A stretch of 64,000 bases of DNA from contig NC_091246.1 in assembly GCF_042477335.2 (NCBI RefSeq), positions 209,001,501 through 209,065,500 of the forward strand, written 5' to 3'. Origin of the DNA: Ovis canadensis. Taxonomy: Eukaryota; Chordata; Mammalia; Artiodactyla; Bovidae. Every line of letters starts with the position of its first letter. Position 1 is the first letter of the stretch. Positions 34,062-46,904 of the stretch are shown in pieces. The position numbers and the translations under genes are program-made. The notes beneath the pieces were generated by a model. It searched no databases, was not told the origin of the DNA, and saw only the letters and a list, made by a program, of their open reading frames with translations.

Positions 34062-34917
34062 GGAGTTGCTGAGTGGTTACTATGAGCCAGATCCACAATA
34101 AATGATCAGTTATTGTTATGCCAACTAGACAGATGAGGATAGTGAGGCTCAGAAAGGTAACGGAGGAAGCAAGTCACAAAGTTGGAAACAAACACAAGTC
34201 TATCTGACTCCTGAGCATTTTCTCTTCCATCAGGTCACACTAGCTATCTCTGAAGTGCAGAGAAATGCCTGTAACAGGTAGGTCATGCACAGACCTTCCT
34301 AGAAAAGCAGCTCTGTTACTCAAATTACAGTGCAAGGGAACCTTTCAGGTTCTCTTTCCTGGTCACTGGCCTGAATTGCACAGCCAAAACTCTTCCTTCT
34401 TGGCTTCATAAAAACAAAAAACTCTATAACAAAGGTCTGCATGAAAAACAACTATCACGTAAACATGGAGGCTTAATCATACTTGTTTATCTTATTTCTT
34501 TTCCAAAACTCCGCTAAAATGAGAGTACAGATTAAGAGATATTTAATTCCACAAGAACAGAGAGAGGGAGAGAGGAGACAATATTGCACAAGTGATGTCC
34601 ATATGGGCTCGGCACTGTGACTCCCTCACTTAGTTCACCATAGGAAACTACAGCTCATGGGCCTGCAAAGGACATACAAACCAGCGGAAGCCAATTTCCA
34701 GGAGAAAGCCCCCCAAGATGCAGGGTTGGAACTGGTAGATTATCCAATGTTTCGGATGGGTATTCAACATCTGCTGGAGCACATGGTAGGGCAAATGGTA
34801 TTCCCTCCCCTTCCTCCCCTCCCCCATGTTCTGAGTAAATATGTTACCTTACATGCCAAAAGGGGCTCTGTAGCTGTGGTCAAGGATTCACCTCAACCAT
34901 ATTTTTTTTCCTCTAGT

Positions 34918-37900
34918 TTTTATTAAAGTATATTTGACATACAATATATTCAGTTCAGTTCAGTTCAGTTGCTCAGTCGTGTCTGACTCTTTGTGACCCC
35001 ATGGACTGCAGCACATCCAAGTCCAAGTCCAAGGGAGTCCAAGTCTTCTCCAACACCACAGTTCAAAAGCATCAATTCTTTAGTGCTCAGCTTTCTTTAT
35101 AGTCCAACGCTCACATCTATACATGACTACTAGAAAAACCATAGCTTTGACAAGACGGATCTTTGTTGGCAAAGATATGTCTGTTTTTTAACATGCTGTC
35201 TAGATTGGTGATAGCTTTTCTTCCAAGGAGCAAGTGTCTTTTAATTTCATGGCTGCAGTCACCATCTGCAGAGATTTTGGAGTCCAAAAAAATAAAGTCT
35301 CCCACTGTTTCCACTGTCTATTTGCCATGAAGTGATGGGACCGGATGCCATGATCTTAGTTTTCTGAATGTTGAGTTTTAAGTCAACTTTTTCACTTTCC
35401 TCTTTCACTTTCATCAAGAGGCTCTTTAGTTCTTTCTCGATTTCTGCCATAAGGGTGGTGCCATCTGCATATCTGAGGTTATTGATATTCTCCCGGGAAT
35501 CTTAATTACAGCTTGTGCTTCATCCAGCCCAGCATTTCTCATGATGTACTCTGCATATAAGTTAAATAAGCAGGATGACAATATACAGCTTTGATGTATT
35601 CCTTTTCCTATTTGGAACCAGTCTGTTGTTCCATGTCCAGTTCTAACTGTTGCCTCCTGACCTACATACAGAATTCTCAAGAGCCAGGTCAGGTGGTCTG
35701 GTATTCCTATCTCTTTCAGAATTTTCCACAATTTGCTGATATCCACACAGTCAAAGGCTTTGGTGTAGTCAATAAAGCAGAAATAGGTGTTTTTCTGGAA
35801 CTCTCTTGCTTTTTCAATGATCCAGCAGATGTTGGCAATTTGCTCTCTGGTTCCTCTGACTTTTCTAAATCCAGCTTGAACATCTGGAAGTACACGGTTC
35901 ACATACTGTTGAAGCCTGGCTTGGAGAATTTTGAGCATTACTTTACTAGCATGTGAGATGAGTGCAATTGTGCGGTAGTTTGAGCATTCTTTGGCATAGC
36001 CTTTATTTGGAATTGGAATGAAAACTGACCTTTTCCAGTCCTGTGGCCACTGCTGAGTTTTCCAAATTTGCTGGCATATTGAGTGCAGCACTTTCACAGC
36101 ATCATATTTCAGGATTTGAAACAGCTCCACTGGAATTCCATCACCTCCATTAGCTTTGTTCGTAGTGATGCTTTCCAAGGCCCACTTGACTTCACATTCC
36201 AAGATGTCTGGCTCTAGATGAGTGATCACACCATCATGATTATCTGGGTCATGAAGATCTTTTTTACAGTTCTTCTGTGTATTCTTGCCACCTCTTCTTA
36301 ATATCTTCTGCTTCTGTTAGGTCCATACAATTTCTGTCCTCCATCAAGCCCATCTTTGCATGAAATGTTCCCTTGGTATCTCTCATTTTCTTGAAGAGAT
36401 CTCTAGTCTCTCCCATTCTGTTGTTTTCCTCTATTTGTGTTGATCACTGAGGAAGGCTTTCTTATCTCTCCTTGCTATTCTTTGGAACTCTGTATTCAGA
36501 TGTTTATTTCTTTCCTTCCCTTCTTTGCATTTAGCTTCTCTTCTTTTCTCAGCTATTTGCAAGGCCTCCTGAGACACCTATTTCGCTTTTTGCATTTCTT
36601 TCCCTTGGGGATGGTCTTGATCCCTGCCTCCTGTACATTATCATGAACCCCTGTCCATAGTTCCTCGGGCACTCTGTCTGTCCAATCTAATCCCTTGACT
36701 CTATTTCTCACTTCCACTGTATAACTGTAAGGGATTTGATTTAGGTCATACCTGCATGGTCTAGTAATTTTTCCCTACTTTCTTCAATTTAATTGTGAAT
36801 TTGGCAATAAGGAGTTCATGATCTGAGCCACAGTCAGCTCCTGGTCTTGTTTTTGCTGAGTGTATAGAGCTTCTCCATCTTTGGCTGCAAAGAATATAAT
36901 CAATCCGATTTCAGTGTTGACCATCTGGTGATGTCCATGTGTAGTCTTCTCTTGTGTTGTTGGATGAGGGTGTTTGGTATGACCAGTGCATTCTTTTGGC
37001 AAAACTCTGTTAGCCTTTGTCCTGCTTCATTCTGTACTCCAAGGCCAAATCTGCCTTTTACTCCAAGTATTTCTTGACTTCCTACTTTTGCATTCCTTAT
37101 AATGATGAGGACATCTTTTTTGTGTGTTAGTTCTAGAAGGTCTTGTAGGTCTTCATAAAACTGTTTAACTTCAGCTTCTTCAGCATTACTGGTTGGGGCA
37201 TAGATGTGGATTAATGTGATTTTGAATGGTTTGCTTTAGAAATGAACAGAGATCATTCTGTCATTTTTGAGATTGCATCCAAGTACTGCATTTCGGACTA
37301 TATTGTTGACTATGATGGCTACTCCATTTCTTCTAAGGGATACAATATATTAGTTTCCAGTATACAACACAGTGCTTTGACATTTATATACATTATAAGC
37401 TAATAAACGTCTAGTAACCATTTGTCACATGCAAAGTTATTACTATGATATTGAGAATATTCCCTATGCTATACATTATATCTCTATGATAGTTATTTTA
37501 CAACTGGAAATTTGTACCTCTTGATCCTCTTCACCTATTTTGCCCAAGGTTTTACCCTTCTTCTTTCTGGCAACCACTTTGTTCTCTGTATCTGAGTCTG
37601 TTTCTGTTTTGTCTTGTTTGTTCATTTGCTTTTTTAAAAAAAATTTAAAAGTCATTGTTAAGGTTTTTGTTGAAAATAACTCACATTCAAAAGGAAAGGC
37701 CAATATGGTGTGTTATCAGAATAGAGTAAATCAGAGTTGATTGGCTGATTAAAAAGTCATATGGAAAAGTTGAAAGGAAACTGAGTTTTAAAAGAGTGTA
37801 AATAATTAAAATGTTTTAAAATGTTATATTAAAATTAGAAATTTTGTTCTAAAGATATAGAATATACTGGAATGTTTGCAAAAATGAAAAGGGATGATTT

Positions 37901-38048
37901 GTTTTTTAGATTCCACATATAAGTGAAATCATACTGTTTGTCTTTCTCTGACTTGTTTCACTTGGCATAATAGTCTCTAGGTCCATTCATATTATTGCAA
38001 ATGGCAAGATTTCATTCTTTTTTTGTGACTTAGTAATATTCCATTATA
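34918..38048 (-). mobile_element. Older L1 3' region hosting a BovB
   Basis: Minus-strand L1 sequence at 34918-34950 and 37352-38048 (TTTTATTAAAGTATATTTGA; TTTGTACCTCTTGATCCTC; TCTAGGTCCATTCATATT). It is split by the BovB at 34951-37339. An unassigned segment sits at about 37680-37880. Confidence 0.8.
34951..37339 (-). mobile_element. BovB LINE inserted in L1, 12-bp target-site duplication
   Basis: Starts with the CAGTT tandem tail and runs 5'-ward through the RT domain to CCATTTCTTCTAAGGG. Perfect duplication ATACAATATATT at 34939-34950 and 37340-37351. An internal deletion near 35010-35035 has removed about 200 bases of the usual 3' region and left a CCAAGT microrepeat. The longest antisense frame (36229-35426, 267 codons) retains RT pieces such as DYTKAFDCVDISKLWK. 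Confidence 0.95.
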
Positions 38049-38079
38049 TCCCTCTTCACAACATTCTTTACTAAAATTT

Positions 38080-38300
38080 CCGTTGGGTTTGGAATCAGTT
38101 GGGTCTGATTTTGCACAGGAAATCTGCTTATCATCTGTGGGACATCAATAAATGTACTTTCATTTTTATGAGTCTCAGCTTCCTCATCTGCAAAATGGGG
38201 AAAAAATTCATGCCTCCTCACTGGGCTCTCAGGCACATGAAATGAGACCATGTCATGAAAGTTCTCAGCACACTGCCTTGCATACATTACGGTTTCTAAA
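38080..38300 (+). repeat. MIR SINE
   Basis: GTTGGGTCTGATTTTGCACA and CTCAGCTTCCTCATCTGCAA blocks. Confidence 0.65.
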
Positions 38301-38785
38301 ACTGGCAATTGAGTTTAGGAACATTATGAAGAAGGTATGTTGTTTACAGAAGCTTTTATTTCTAAATTTGTAGGAGAATAGGCTTTTAAAAAAATATGTG
38401 TTAAATTGAATTATGTTTGTTGTAAAGAAAATAACACAGAAAAGCCCAACTAAGTAAAGATAATCCAAAATACTAGCATCTAGAGGTGACCAGTGAAAAT
38501 ATTTTGGTGAGTGCCCTCTAGAATTCTCTCTAGTCTAGAGAAACAGATGCATAATTTTCCATAAATGAAAGCAAATTCTACTTACATCCTAGGTATGACT
38601 TTTTAAACATATAGTCAGTAACTATATACATATACAATCATAGAATTATTTTTAAACTTAAGTTTACTGTGGAGAAATTCCTAAAATGTACAGAAGTAGA
38701 GAAAAGAGTACAGTGAACTCACACGTATTGTCACCTAGCTACAATAACTAGCAATTTATGGCTAGTCTCTTCCATCTTAGCTCAC

Positions 38786-38970
38786 CTTTTTAAAAATTGG
38801 AGAATAATTGCTTTACAATGTTGTGCTTGTTTCTGCTGTACAACAATGTGAATCAACTGTAAGTTTACATATATACCCTCCCTCTTGAGACTCCCTCCCC
38901 CTCCCCCACCCTACCCCTCTAGGTCATCACAGAGCAGTGAACTGAGTTAATCCACTTTTCTAACACTAGA
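38786..38970 (-). repeat. L1 3' UTR end
   Basis: Complement of the L1 tail: ATTGCTTTACAATGTTGTGC ... CTCCCTCCCCCTCCCCCACC. Confidence 0.75.
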
Positions 38971-39039
38971 TTATTTTAAAGAAAATTTAAAGCAAATCTA
39001 TAATTTTAATTATTTAAAACAAACCTTTTAAACAAGACT

Positions 39040-39265
39040 GAAGACTTCCTTGGTCGTCCAATGGTTAAGAATCTGCCTGCCAAAGCAGGGGGCACAGGTT
39101 TCATCTGGTCCAGGAGGATTCCACGTGCTGCAGGGAAACTAAGCTCACGTGCCACAAGTACTGAGCCCTCACACCCTGGAACCCATGCTCCACAACAAGA
39201 GAGTGGCCCCGCTCACTGCAACTAGAGAAAGCCCACGTGCAGCAACAAAGACCCAAGGGAACAAA
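39040..39265 (+). repeat. CHR-type SINE
   Basis: GACTTCCTTGGTCGTCCAAT head, CAACTAGAGAAAGCCCACGT body and an A-rich tail. Confidence 0.85.
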
Positions 39266-39920
39266 AAGTAAACAACAAAAAAAAATTAAAAAGCCTGAAA
39301 TTTGTTTCTATATTATCATGACTTTGTAAATTTCTCTTCTATGAATGTACCCATTTATACTTTTAGCTAGCTTTGTAAATAAACATTTGCTTGTTTCCTT
39401 TTTTCCCGATTATGCCAATTATGAGCAATGCCTTGGTGCATATTCTTTTGCTCTTAAAAAGTAAAGGCTTCCAAATACCCATGGGAATGATACTCAAAAT
39501 TATTAACAACCAGTAAGACAAGGGTATGGAACAAGCAGAATAGTTGAGGGTTATGGAGTGTAACAGGGTGACAGAGGACCCCACTCCCATCCCCACACCA
39601 GGTAGTAACCACTCGCTGAATCCTGAGGAGGTCTGGGGGTGCCAGGAGAATTGTGGAGGTAACCAAGGAGGCAGGCATGACATTTGAGGGGCTTGAACAA
39701 TGTATATGAACAGCCAGTATGGCAGTATTTTATATTTCAATAACTGCATACAAGCTAAATGTCACCCCTCTGCCTTCATATTCCTCCAAGAGGGAATCAC
39801 TGTTAACAGCTTTTTGGGTATCTTTCCAGAAATATTCTATAATATTTAAAAAGTTTTTACATAAACAAGAACACACTTTACACACTACACCATGCCTTGC
39901 CTTTTTTGGTGTATGTATAT
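39266..39920. other. Unique sequence, no gene seen
   Basis: The longest frame (39749-39363 minus, 128 codons) shows no domain, codon pattern or splice context and is most likely chance. Confidence 0.5.
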
Positions 39921-40132
39921 CTGGACTTTCCAGGTGGCTCAGTGGTAAAGAATCTGTCTGCCAGGCAGCAAACTCAAGTTTGATCCCTGGGTTAAGAAGA
40001 TCCCCTGGAGAAGGAAATGGCAACCCACCCTAGTATTCTTGCCTGGGAAATCCCATGGACAGACCCGCTTGGGAAGTTACAAATCCAAGGGGTCACAAAA
40101 CAGTTGGACACGACTTGGCAACTAAACAACAG
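39921..40132 (+). repeat. Bov-tA SINE
   Basis: GGACTTTCCAGGTGGCTCAG ... GGACACGACTTGGCAACTAA. ATATCT lies on each side. Confidence 0.88.
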
Positions 40133-40825
40133 GATATCTAATAGATATTTCCATATCAGCATGGATAGATCTAACGCATACACAGTGGCTGGATGTGCAT
40201 TTTATGGCTCCAAGACTATAGGGGTGTGTGTGTATGTTTTAGAATCTTGCTCCTCACTCTTTTCCTTTCCTATATCTCTTTCTGATGATTTTACCTGAGA
40301 CTTATGGACTGAATGTGCCAATTGGTGACCCTGTAGTCACCAGTGTGCAGCTGAGCCTCACATTAATAATCAGAAGAAAAAAATTTTTATGAAGCATTTT
40401 TCCAAAGAGCTTACCTTGGGCTGCCCAAAGATTCGTTTTCCCCATGTAGTTTCTTTTCAATTCAAGAGTCTTAAAGTCACCATAAGGTTAGAGAAGCTCT
40501 TTTTCATCAATGCAAAATCAGAATTAATTTTAGGTCAAATCCGGAGGGTTCCAGGATGCGAGACTTTAGTCGTCATTCCAAGTGATTGAAATGCCAGAGC
40601 AGAAAATCCACAGTTTTCCAGGGAATCCAGTCAAAGTCTTTCACAAAGGCTGACCTGGCATGAGCATGAATTTCCCTTCTGAAGACAATCCAGTTTGAGT
40701 CTTTTAGTATTGCAATGTAAGTCAAACCAGAGGAGAAAGTCACTCCTTCACTCAGACTCTCTTGTGAGAGTTGGAGTTGTGAGATACTTCCTTAGCAGAT
40801 GGTGGGGGAAGGTTTGTTTCTTTTA

Positions 40826-40859
40826 TTGCTATGGAAACAGAACGGCAGCATCTCATTGG
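40826..40859 (-). promoter_or_regulatory. Candidate X-box and CCAAT cluster, possible FLACC1 promoter
   Basis: Minus strand reads GCCAATGAG (CCAAT at 40859-40855) and then GTTTCCATAGCAA (40838-40826), which resembles the RFX X-box found at cilium and flagellum genes. It lies in the largest repeat-poor block (40390-41265) upstream of FLACC1, about 7 kb from its start codon. No 5' UTR exon was identified, so the link is inference. Confidence 0.3.
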
Positions 40860-41270
40860 CTCAGGCCCTCAGCTCTTAAGAGAGAAGTCTGGAGAAGCAG
40901 CCATTAAGAAACTCTCCAAGATGTGAGACAAGGTATGTTTAAGACATACTACCGGAGGAAACAGAATTAAGTAGCACTCCTAGGCTTAGTAGGCTGTGGC
41001 AGGATCTGTGGTGGGTTTTAAATTCTTGTCATTTGCTCACAAAAACCTAAAACTCTAAAGCAGGCACTTTCTTCCTTGAATTTCAGGCTTTGAAATCTGT
41101 TAAAGTGCCAGGATCCCGGGGTAGGAGTCCTTTTCAATTACCAAGAAGCTCAGATTTTTTTTGCCGGAAAAGAAAACTGCTTTTACTCATTACAGAAAAA
41201 AAGAAGCTTGTTTATCAAAGACCAGTAACTTTTATTTTTATTCTACTGCACCTCACTATATTGTACGTGA

Positions 41271-41395
41271 AAGTGAAAGTGAAGTCGCTCAGTCGTGTCC
41301 GACTCTTTGCGCGACCCCATGGACTGTAGCCCACCAGATTCCTCTGTTCCTGGGATTTTCCAGGCAAGATACTGGAGTGGGTTGCCATTTCCTTC
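41271..41395 (-). repeat. Bov-tA fragment
   Basis: GTGAAGTCGCTCAGTCGTGT ... GGGTTGCCATTTCCTTC. Confidence 0.85.
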
Positions 41396-41504
41396 ATATT
41401 TTATTTTAAAAAATTGCATGAAATAATACCCTTATTACATACTATTTTATCTTTCTTTTAAAAATAATTTTAAATTTTCATTTATGTTTAAAAATTATTT
41501 TAAA

Positions 41505-41740
41505 AATTTATTTTATATTGGAGCAGAGTTGATTAACAATGTTGTGTTAGTTTCAGGTGTACAGCAAAGTAATTCAGTTACACATATACATGTGCCCATT
41601 CTTTTCCAAATTCTTTTCCTATTTATGTTACTACAGAATATTGAGCAGAGTTCCTTGTGCTATACAGTAGGTCCTTGTTGATTATCTATTTTAAATGCAG
41701 TAGTGTGTACATGTTAAGACCAGACTCCCAATCTGTTCCT
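41505..41740 (-). repeat. L1 3' UTR end
   Basis: GATTAACAATGTTGTGTTAG ... CTATACAGTAGGTCCTTGTT, minus orientation. Confidence 0.8.
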
Positions 41741-43740
41741 TCTTTTACTATTTTTAACAATTCTTCTATTTAAAATGAAAGCTGATTATAAATCTACTTT
41801 ATTGATTTCATGATTTGTCATAAGCCAGAGCTTTTAGAACATTGGTATAAGTTCATCCATTCATTCTACTCCATCAGATCAGTTCAGTTCAGTCACTCAG
41901 TTGTGTTCAACTCTGCGACCCCATGGACTACAGCACGCCAGGATTCCCTGTCCATTACCAACTCCTGGAGCTTGCTCATATTCATGTCCATCGAGTCGGT
42001 GATGCCATCCAACCATCTTGTCCTCTGTTGTCCCCTTCTTCTCCTGCCTTCAATTTTTCCCAGCATCAGGGTCTTTTCCAATGAGTCCGTTCGTCGCATC
42101 AGGTAGCCAAAGTATTGGAATTTCAGCTTCAACATCAGTCCTTCCAATGAACATTCAGGATTGATTACCTTTAGGATGGACTTGTTGGATCTCCTTGCAG
42201 TCCAAGGGACTCTCAAGAGTCTTTTCCAACACCACAGTTCAAAAGCATCAATTCTTCAGCGCTCAGCTTTCTTTATAGTCCAAACTCACATCCATACATG
42301 ACTACTGGAAAAACCATAGCTTTGGCTAGAAGGAACTTTGTCGGCAAAGTAATGTCTCTGCTCTATAATATGCTGTCTAGGTTGGTCATAGCTTTTCTTT
42401 CAAGGAGCAAGCATCTTTTAATTTCATGCCTGCAGTCACCATCTGCAGAGATTTTGAGGCACCAGAAAATAGTCTTTCACTGTTTCCACTGTTTCGCCAT
42501 CTATTTGCCATGCAGTGATGGGACCAGATACCATGATCTTAGTTTTCTGAATGTTGAGTTTTAAGCCTGGTTTTTCACTCACTTATTTCACTTTCATCAA
42601 GAGGCTCTTTAGTTTTTCTTCGCTTTCTGCCATAAGGGTGGTGTCATCTGCATATCTGAGGTTATTGATATTTCTCCCAGCAATCTTGATTCCAGCTTGT
42701 GCTTCATCCAGCCCAGCATTTCTCATGATGTACTCTGCCTATAAGTTTAATAAGCAGGGTGACGACATACAGCCTTGACATACTGCTTTCCACATTTGGA
42801 ACCAGTCTGTTGTTCCACATCCGGTTCTAACTGTTGCTTCTTGACCTGCACACAGATTTCTCAAGAGGCAGGTCAGGTGATCTGGTATTCCCATCTCTTG
42901 AAGAATTTTCAGTTTGTTGTGATCCACACAGTCAAAGGCTTTGGCATAGTCAATAAAGCAGAAGTAGATACTTTACTGGAACTCTCTTGCTTTTTTGATG
43001 ATCCAGCAGATGTTGGCAATTTGATCTCTGGTTCCTCTGCCTTTTCTAAATCCACCTTGAACATCTGGAAGTTCATGGTTCACGTATTGCTGAAGCCTGG
43101 CTTGGAGAATTTTGAGCATTACTTTGCTAGCCTATGAGATGAGTGCAATTATGCAGTAGTTTGAACATACCTTGGCATTGCCTTTTCTTTGGGATTGGAG
43201 TGAAAACTGACCTTTTCCAGTCCTGTGGCCACAGATGAGTTTTTCAAATTTGCTAGCATATTGAGTGCAGCACTTTCACAGCATCATCTTTTAGTATTTG
43301 AAATAGCTCAATTGGAATTCCATCACCTCCACTAGCTTTGTTTGTAGTGATGCTTCCTAAGGCCCACTTGACTTCGCACTCCAGGATGTCTGGCTGTAGG
43401 TGAGTGATCACACCATCGTGGTTAGCTGGGTCATGAAGAGCTTTTTTGTATAGTTCTTCTATGTATTCTTACCACCTCTTTTTAATATCTTCTGCTTCTG
43501 TTAGGCCAATACCATTTCTGTCCTTTATTGTGCCCATCTTTGCATGAAATGTTTCCTTGGTATCTCTCATTTTCTTGAAGAGATCTCTAGTCTTTCCCAT
43601 TCTATTGTTTTCCTCTATTTCTTTGCATTGATCACTGAGGAAGGCTTTCTTATCTCCTTGCTATTCTTTGGAACTCTGTATTCAAATGGGTATATCTTTC
43701 CTTTTCTCCTTTGCATTTAACTTCTCTTCTTTTCTCAGCT

Positions 43741-44009
43741 AGGCAATGGCACCCCACTCCAGTACCCTTGCCTGGAGAATCCCATGGACAGAGGAGCTGG
43801 GTAGGCTGCAGTCCATGGGGTTGCTAAAAGTCAGACAAGACTGAGTGACTTCACTTTAACTTTTCACATTCATGCATGGGAGAAGGAAATGGCAACCCAC
43901 TCCAGTGTTCTTGCCTGGAGAATCCCAGGGATGGGGGAGCCTGGTGGGCTGCCGTCTATGGGGTCGCACAGAATTGGACATGACTGAAGCGACTTAGCAG
44001 TAGCAGCAG
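43741..44009 (+). repeat. BOV-A2 SINE nested in BovB
   Basis: Dimeric SINE (GGCAATGGCACCCCACTCC ... GGCAACCCACTCCAGTGTTC ... GCGACTTAGCAGTAGCAGCA). Flanked by CTTTTCTCAGCT (43729-43740) and CTTTTCACAGCT (44010-44021), a 12-bp duplication with one change. Confidence 0.93.
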
Positions 44010-45434
44010 CTTTTCACAGCTATTTGTAAGGCCTCCTTAGACAACTGTTTTGCTTTTTTACATTTCTTTTTCTTGGGGATGGTCTTGATTACTGCCTCCT
44101 GTACAATATCATGAACCTCTGTCCATAGTTCTTCAGGCACTCTGTCTATCAGATCTAATCCCTTGAATCTATTTCTCACTTCTACTGTATAATCATAAGG
44201 GATTTGATTTAGGTCATACCTGCATGGTCTAGTGGTTTTCCCTACTTTCTTCAATTTAATTCTGAATTTGGCAATAAGGAGTGCATGGTCTCAGCTATAG
44301 TCAGCTCCGGGTCTTGTTTTTGCTGGCTTTATAGAACGTCTCCATCTTTGGCTACAAAGAATATAATCAATCTGATTCAGTGTTGATCATCTGGTGATGT
44401 CCATGTGTAGAGTCTTCTCTTGTGTTGTTAGAAGAGGGTGTTTGCTCTGACCAGTGTGTTATTTTGGTAAAACTGTGATAGCTTTTGCCCTGCTTCATTT
44501 AGTGCTCCAAGATCAATTTGCTTGTTACTCCAGGTATCTCTTGACTTCCTACTTTTGCATTTCAGCCCCTTATCATGAAAAGGACATCTCTTTTGGGTGT
44601 TAGTTCTAGAAGGTCTTGTGTGTCTTCATAGAAATGTTCTTCAGCATTACTCTTGGGGTATAGACTTGGATTACTGTGATATTGAATGGCTTGCCTTGGA
44701 AATGAACAGAGGTCATTCTGTCATTTTTGAGATTGCATTCAAGTACTGCATTTCAGACTCTTTTGTGGACTATGAGGATTACTCCATTTCTTCTAAGGGA
44801 TTCTTGCCCACAGTAGTATATATAATGGTCATCTGAGTTAAATTCACTCATTTCAGTCCATTTTAGTTCCCTGATTCCTAAAATGTTGATGTTCACTCTT
44901 GCCCTCTCCTGTTAACTGCTTCCAATTTACCTTGATTCATGGACCTAACATCCAGGTTCCAATGCAATGTTTTTCTTTACAGCATCAGACTTTACTTCCA
45001 TCACTAGTCAGATCCACAACTGAGTGTTGTTTTTGCTTTGGCTCCATCTCTTCATTCTTAAGTTATTTCTCCAGTCTTTTCCAGTAGCATATTGGGCACC
45101 TACCCACCTGGGGAGTTCATCCTTCAGTGTACTATCTTTTTGCTTTTTGTACTATTCATGGGGTTCTCAAGGCAAGAATACTTGCCATTTCCTTCTTCAG
45201 TGGACCATGTCTTGTCAGAACTCTCCATCGTGACCTGTCCGTCTTGGGTGGCCCTACATGACATGGATCATAGTTTCAGTGGGTTAGACAAGGCTGTGGT
45301 CCATGTGAGCAATTTGATTAGTTTTCTTTGATTGTGGTTTTTATTCTGTCTGCCCTCTGATGGATAAAGATAAGAGGCATATGGAGGTTTCCTGATGGGA
45401 GAAACTGACTGAGGGGGAAACTGGGTCTTGTTCT

Positions 45435-46904
45435 GATGGACAGAACAAAAGCTAGTGGAGGTGATGGAATTCCAGTGGAGCTATTTCAAATCATAAAAGA
45501 TGATGCTGTGAAAGTGCTGCACTCAATATGCCAGCAAATTTGGAAAACTCAGCAGTGGCCACAGGACTGGAAAAGGTCAGTTTTCATTCCAATCCCAAAG
45601 AATGGCAATGCTAAAGAATGCTGAAATTACCACACAATTGCATTCATCTCACACACTAGTAAAGTAATGCTCCAAATTCTCCAAGCCAGGCTTCAACAAT
45701 ACATGAACCATGAACTTCCAGATGTTCAAGCTGGTTTCAGAAAAGGCAGAGGAACCAGAAATCAAATTGTCAACATCTGCTGGATCATCAAAAAAGCAAG
45801 AGAATTCCAGAAAGACATCTATTTCTGCTTTATTGACTATGCCAAAGCCTTTGACTGTGTGGATCACAATAAACTGTGGAAAATTCTGAAAGAGATGGGA
45901 ATACCAGACCACCTGACCTGCCTCTTGAGAAACCTATATGCAGGTCAGGAAGCAAAGTTAGAACTGGACATGGAACAATAGACTGGTTCCAAATAGGAAA
46001 AGGAATATGTCAAGGCAGCATATTGTCATCCTGCTTATTAAACTTATAGGCAGAGTACATCATGAGAAATGCTGGGCTGGATGAAGCACAAGCTGGAATC
46101 AAGATTGCTGGGAGAAATATCAATAACCTCAGATATGCAGATGACACCACCCTTATGGCAGAAAGCAAAGAAAAACTAAAGAGCCTCTTGATGAAAGTGA
46201 AAAAGTTGCCTTAAAGCTCAACATTTGGAAAACTAAGATCGTGGCATCTGGTCCCATCACTTCATGGCAAATAGGTGGGGAAACAGTGGAAACAGTGGCT
46301 ATTTTTTTGGGCTCCAAAATCACTGCAGATGGTGACTGTAGCCATGAAATTAAAACACACTTACTGATTGGAAGAAAAGTTATGACCAACCTAGAGAGCA
46401 TATTAAAAAGCAGAGACATTACTTTGCCAAGAATGGTCTGTCTAGTCAAGGCTATGGTTTTTCCAGTAGTCATGTATGGATGTGAGTTTGGACTATAAAG
46501 AAAGCTGAGCGCTGAAGAATTGATGGTTTTGAACTGTGGTGTTGGAGAAGACTCTTGAGAGTCCCTTGGACAGAAAGGAGATCCATACAGTCCATCCTAA
46601 AGGAAATCAACCCTGAATATTCATTGGAAGGACTGATGTTGAAGCTGAAACTCCAATACTTTGTCCACCTGATGCAAAGAGCTGACTCACTGGAAAAGAT
46701 CCCAATGGTGGGAAAGATTGAAGGCAGATGGAGAAAGGGATGAGAGAGGATGAGATGGTTGGATGGCATCACCAACTCAATGGGTATGAGTTTGAGTAAA
46801 CTCTGGGAGTTGGTGATGGACAGGGAGGCCTGGCGTGCTGCAATCCATGGGATAGCAAAGAATTGGACAGGACTGAGTGACTGAACTTAAGTGAACTGAA
46901 CTGA
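45435..46904 (+). mobile_element. BovB LINE nested in opposite orientation
   Basis: 5'-truncated copy starting AACAAAAGCTAGTGGAGGTG and ending CTGAACTTAAGTGAACTGAACTGA. RT fragments in several frames ([20 protein letters not shown]; the catalytic region near 46130 reads as a YADDTT-type box). TGATGG at both junctions is a short possible duplication. Forms an inverted pair with its host. Confidence 0.9.

Noticed and set aside
39363-39749. 128-codon minus-strand frame
   Set aside because: No homology recognised, no splice context, compositional look of chance AT-rich sequence.
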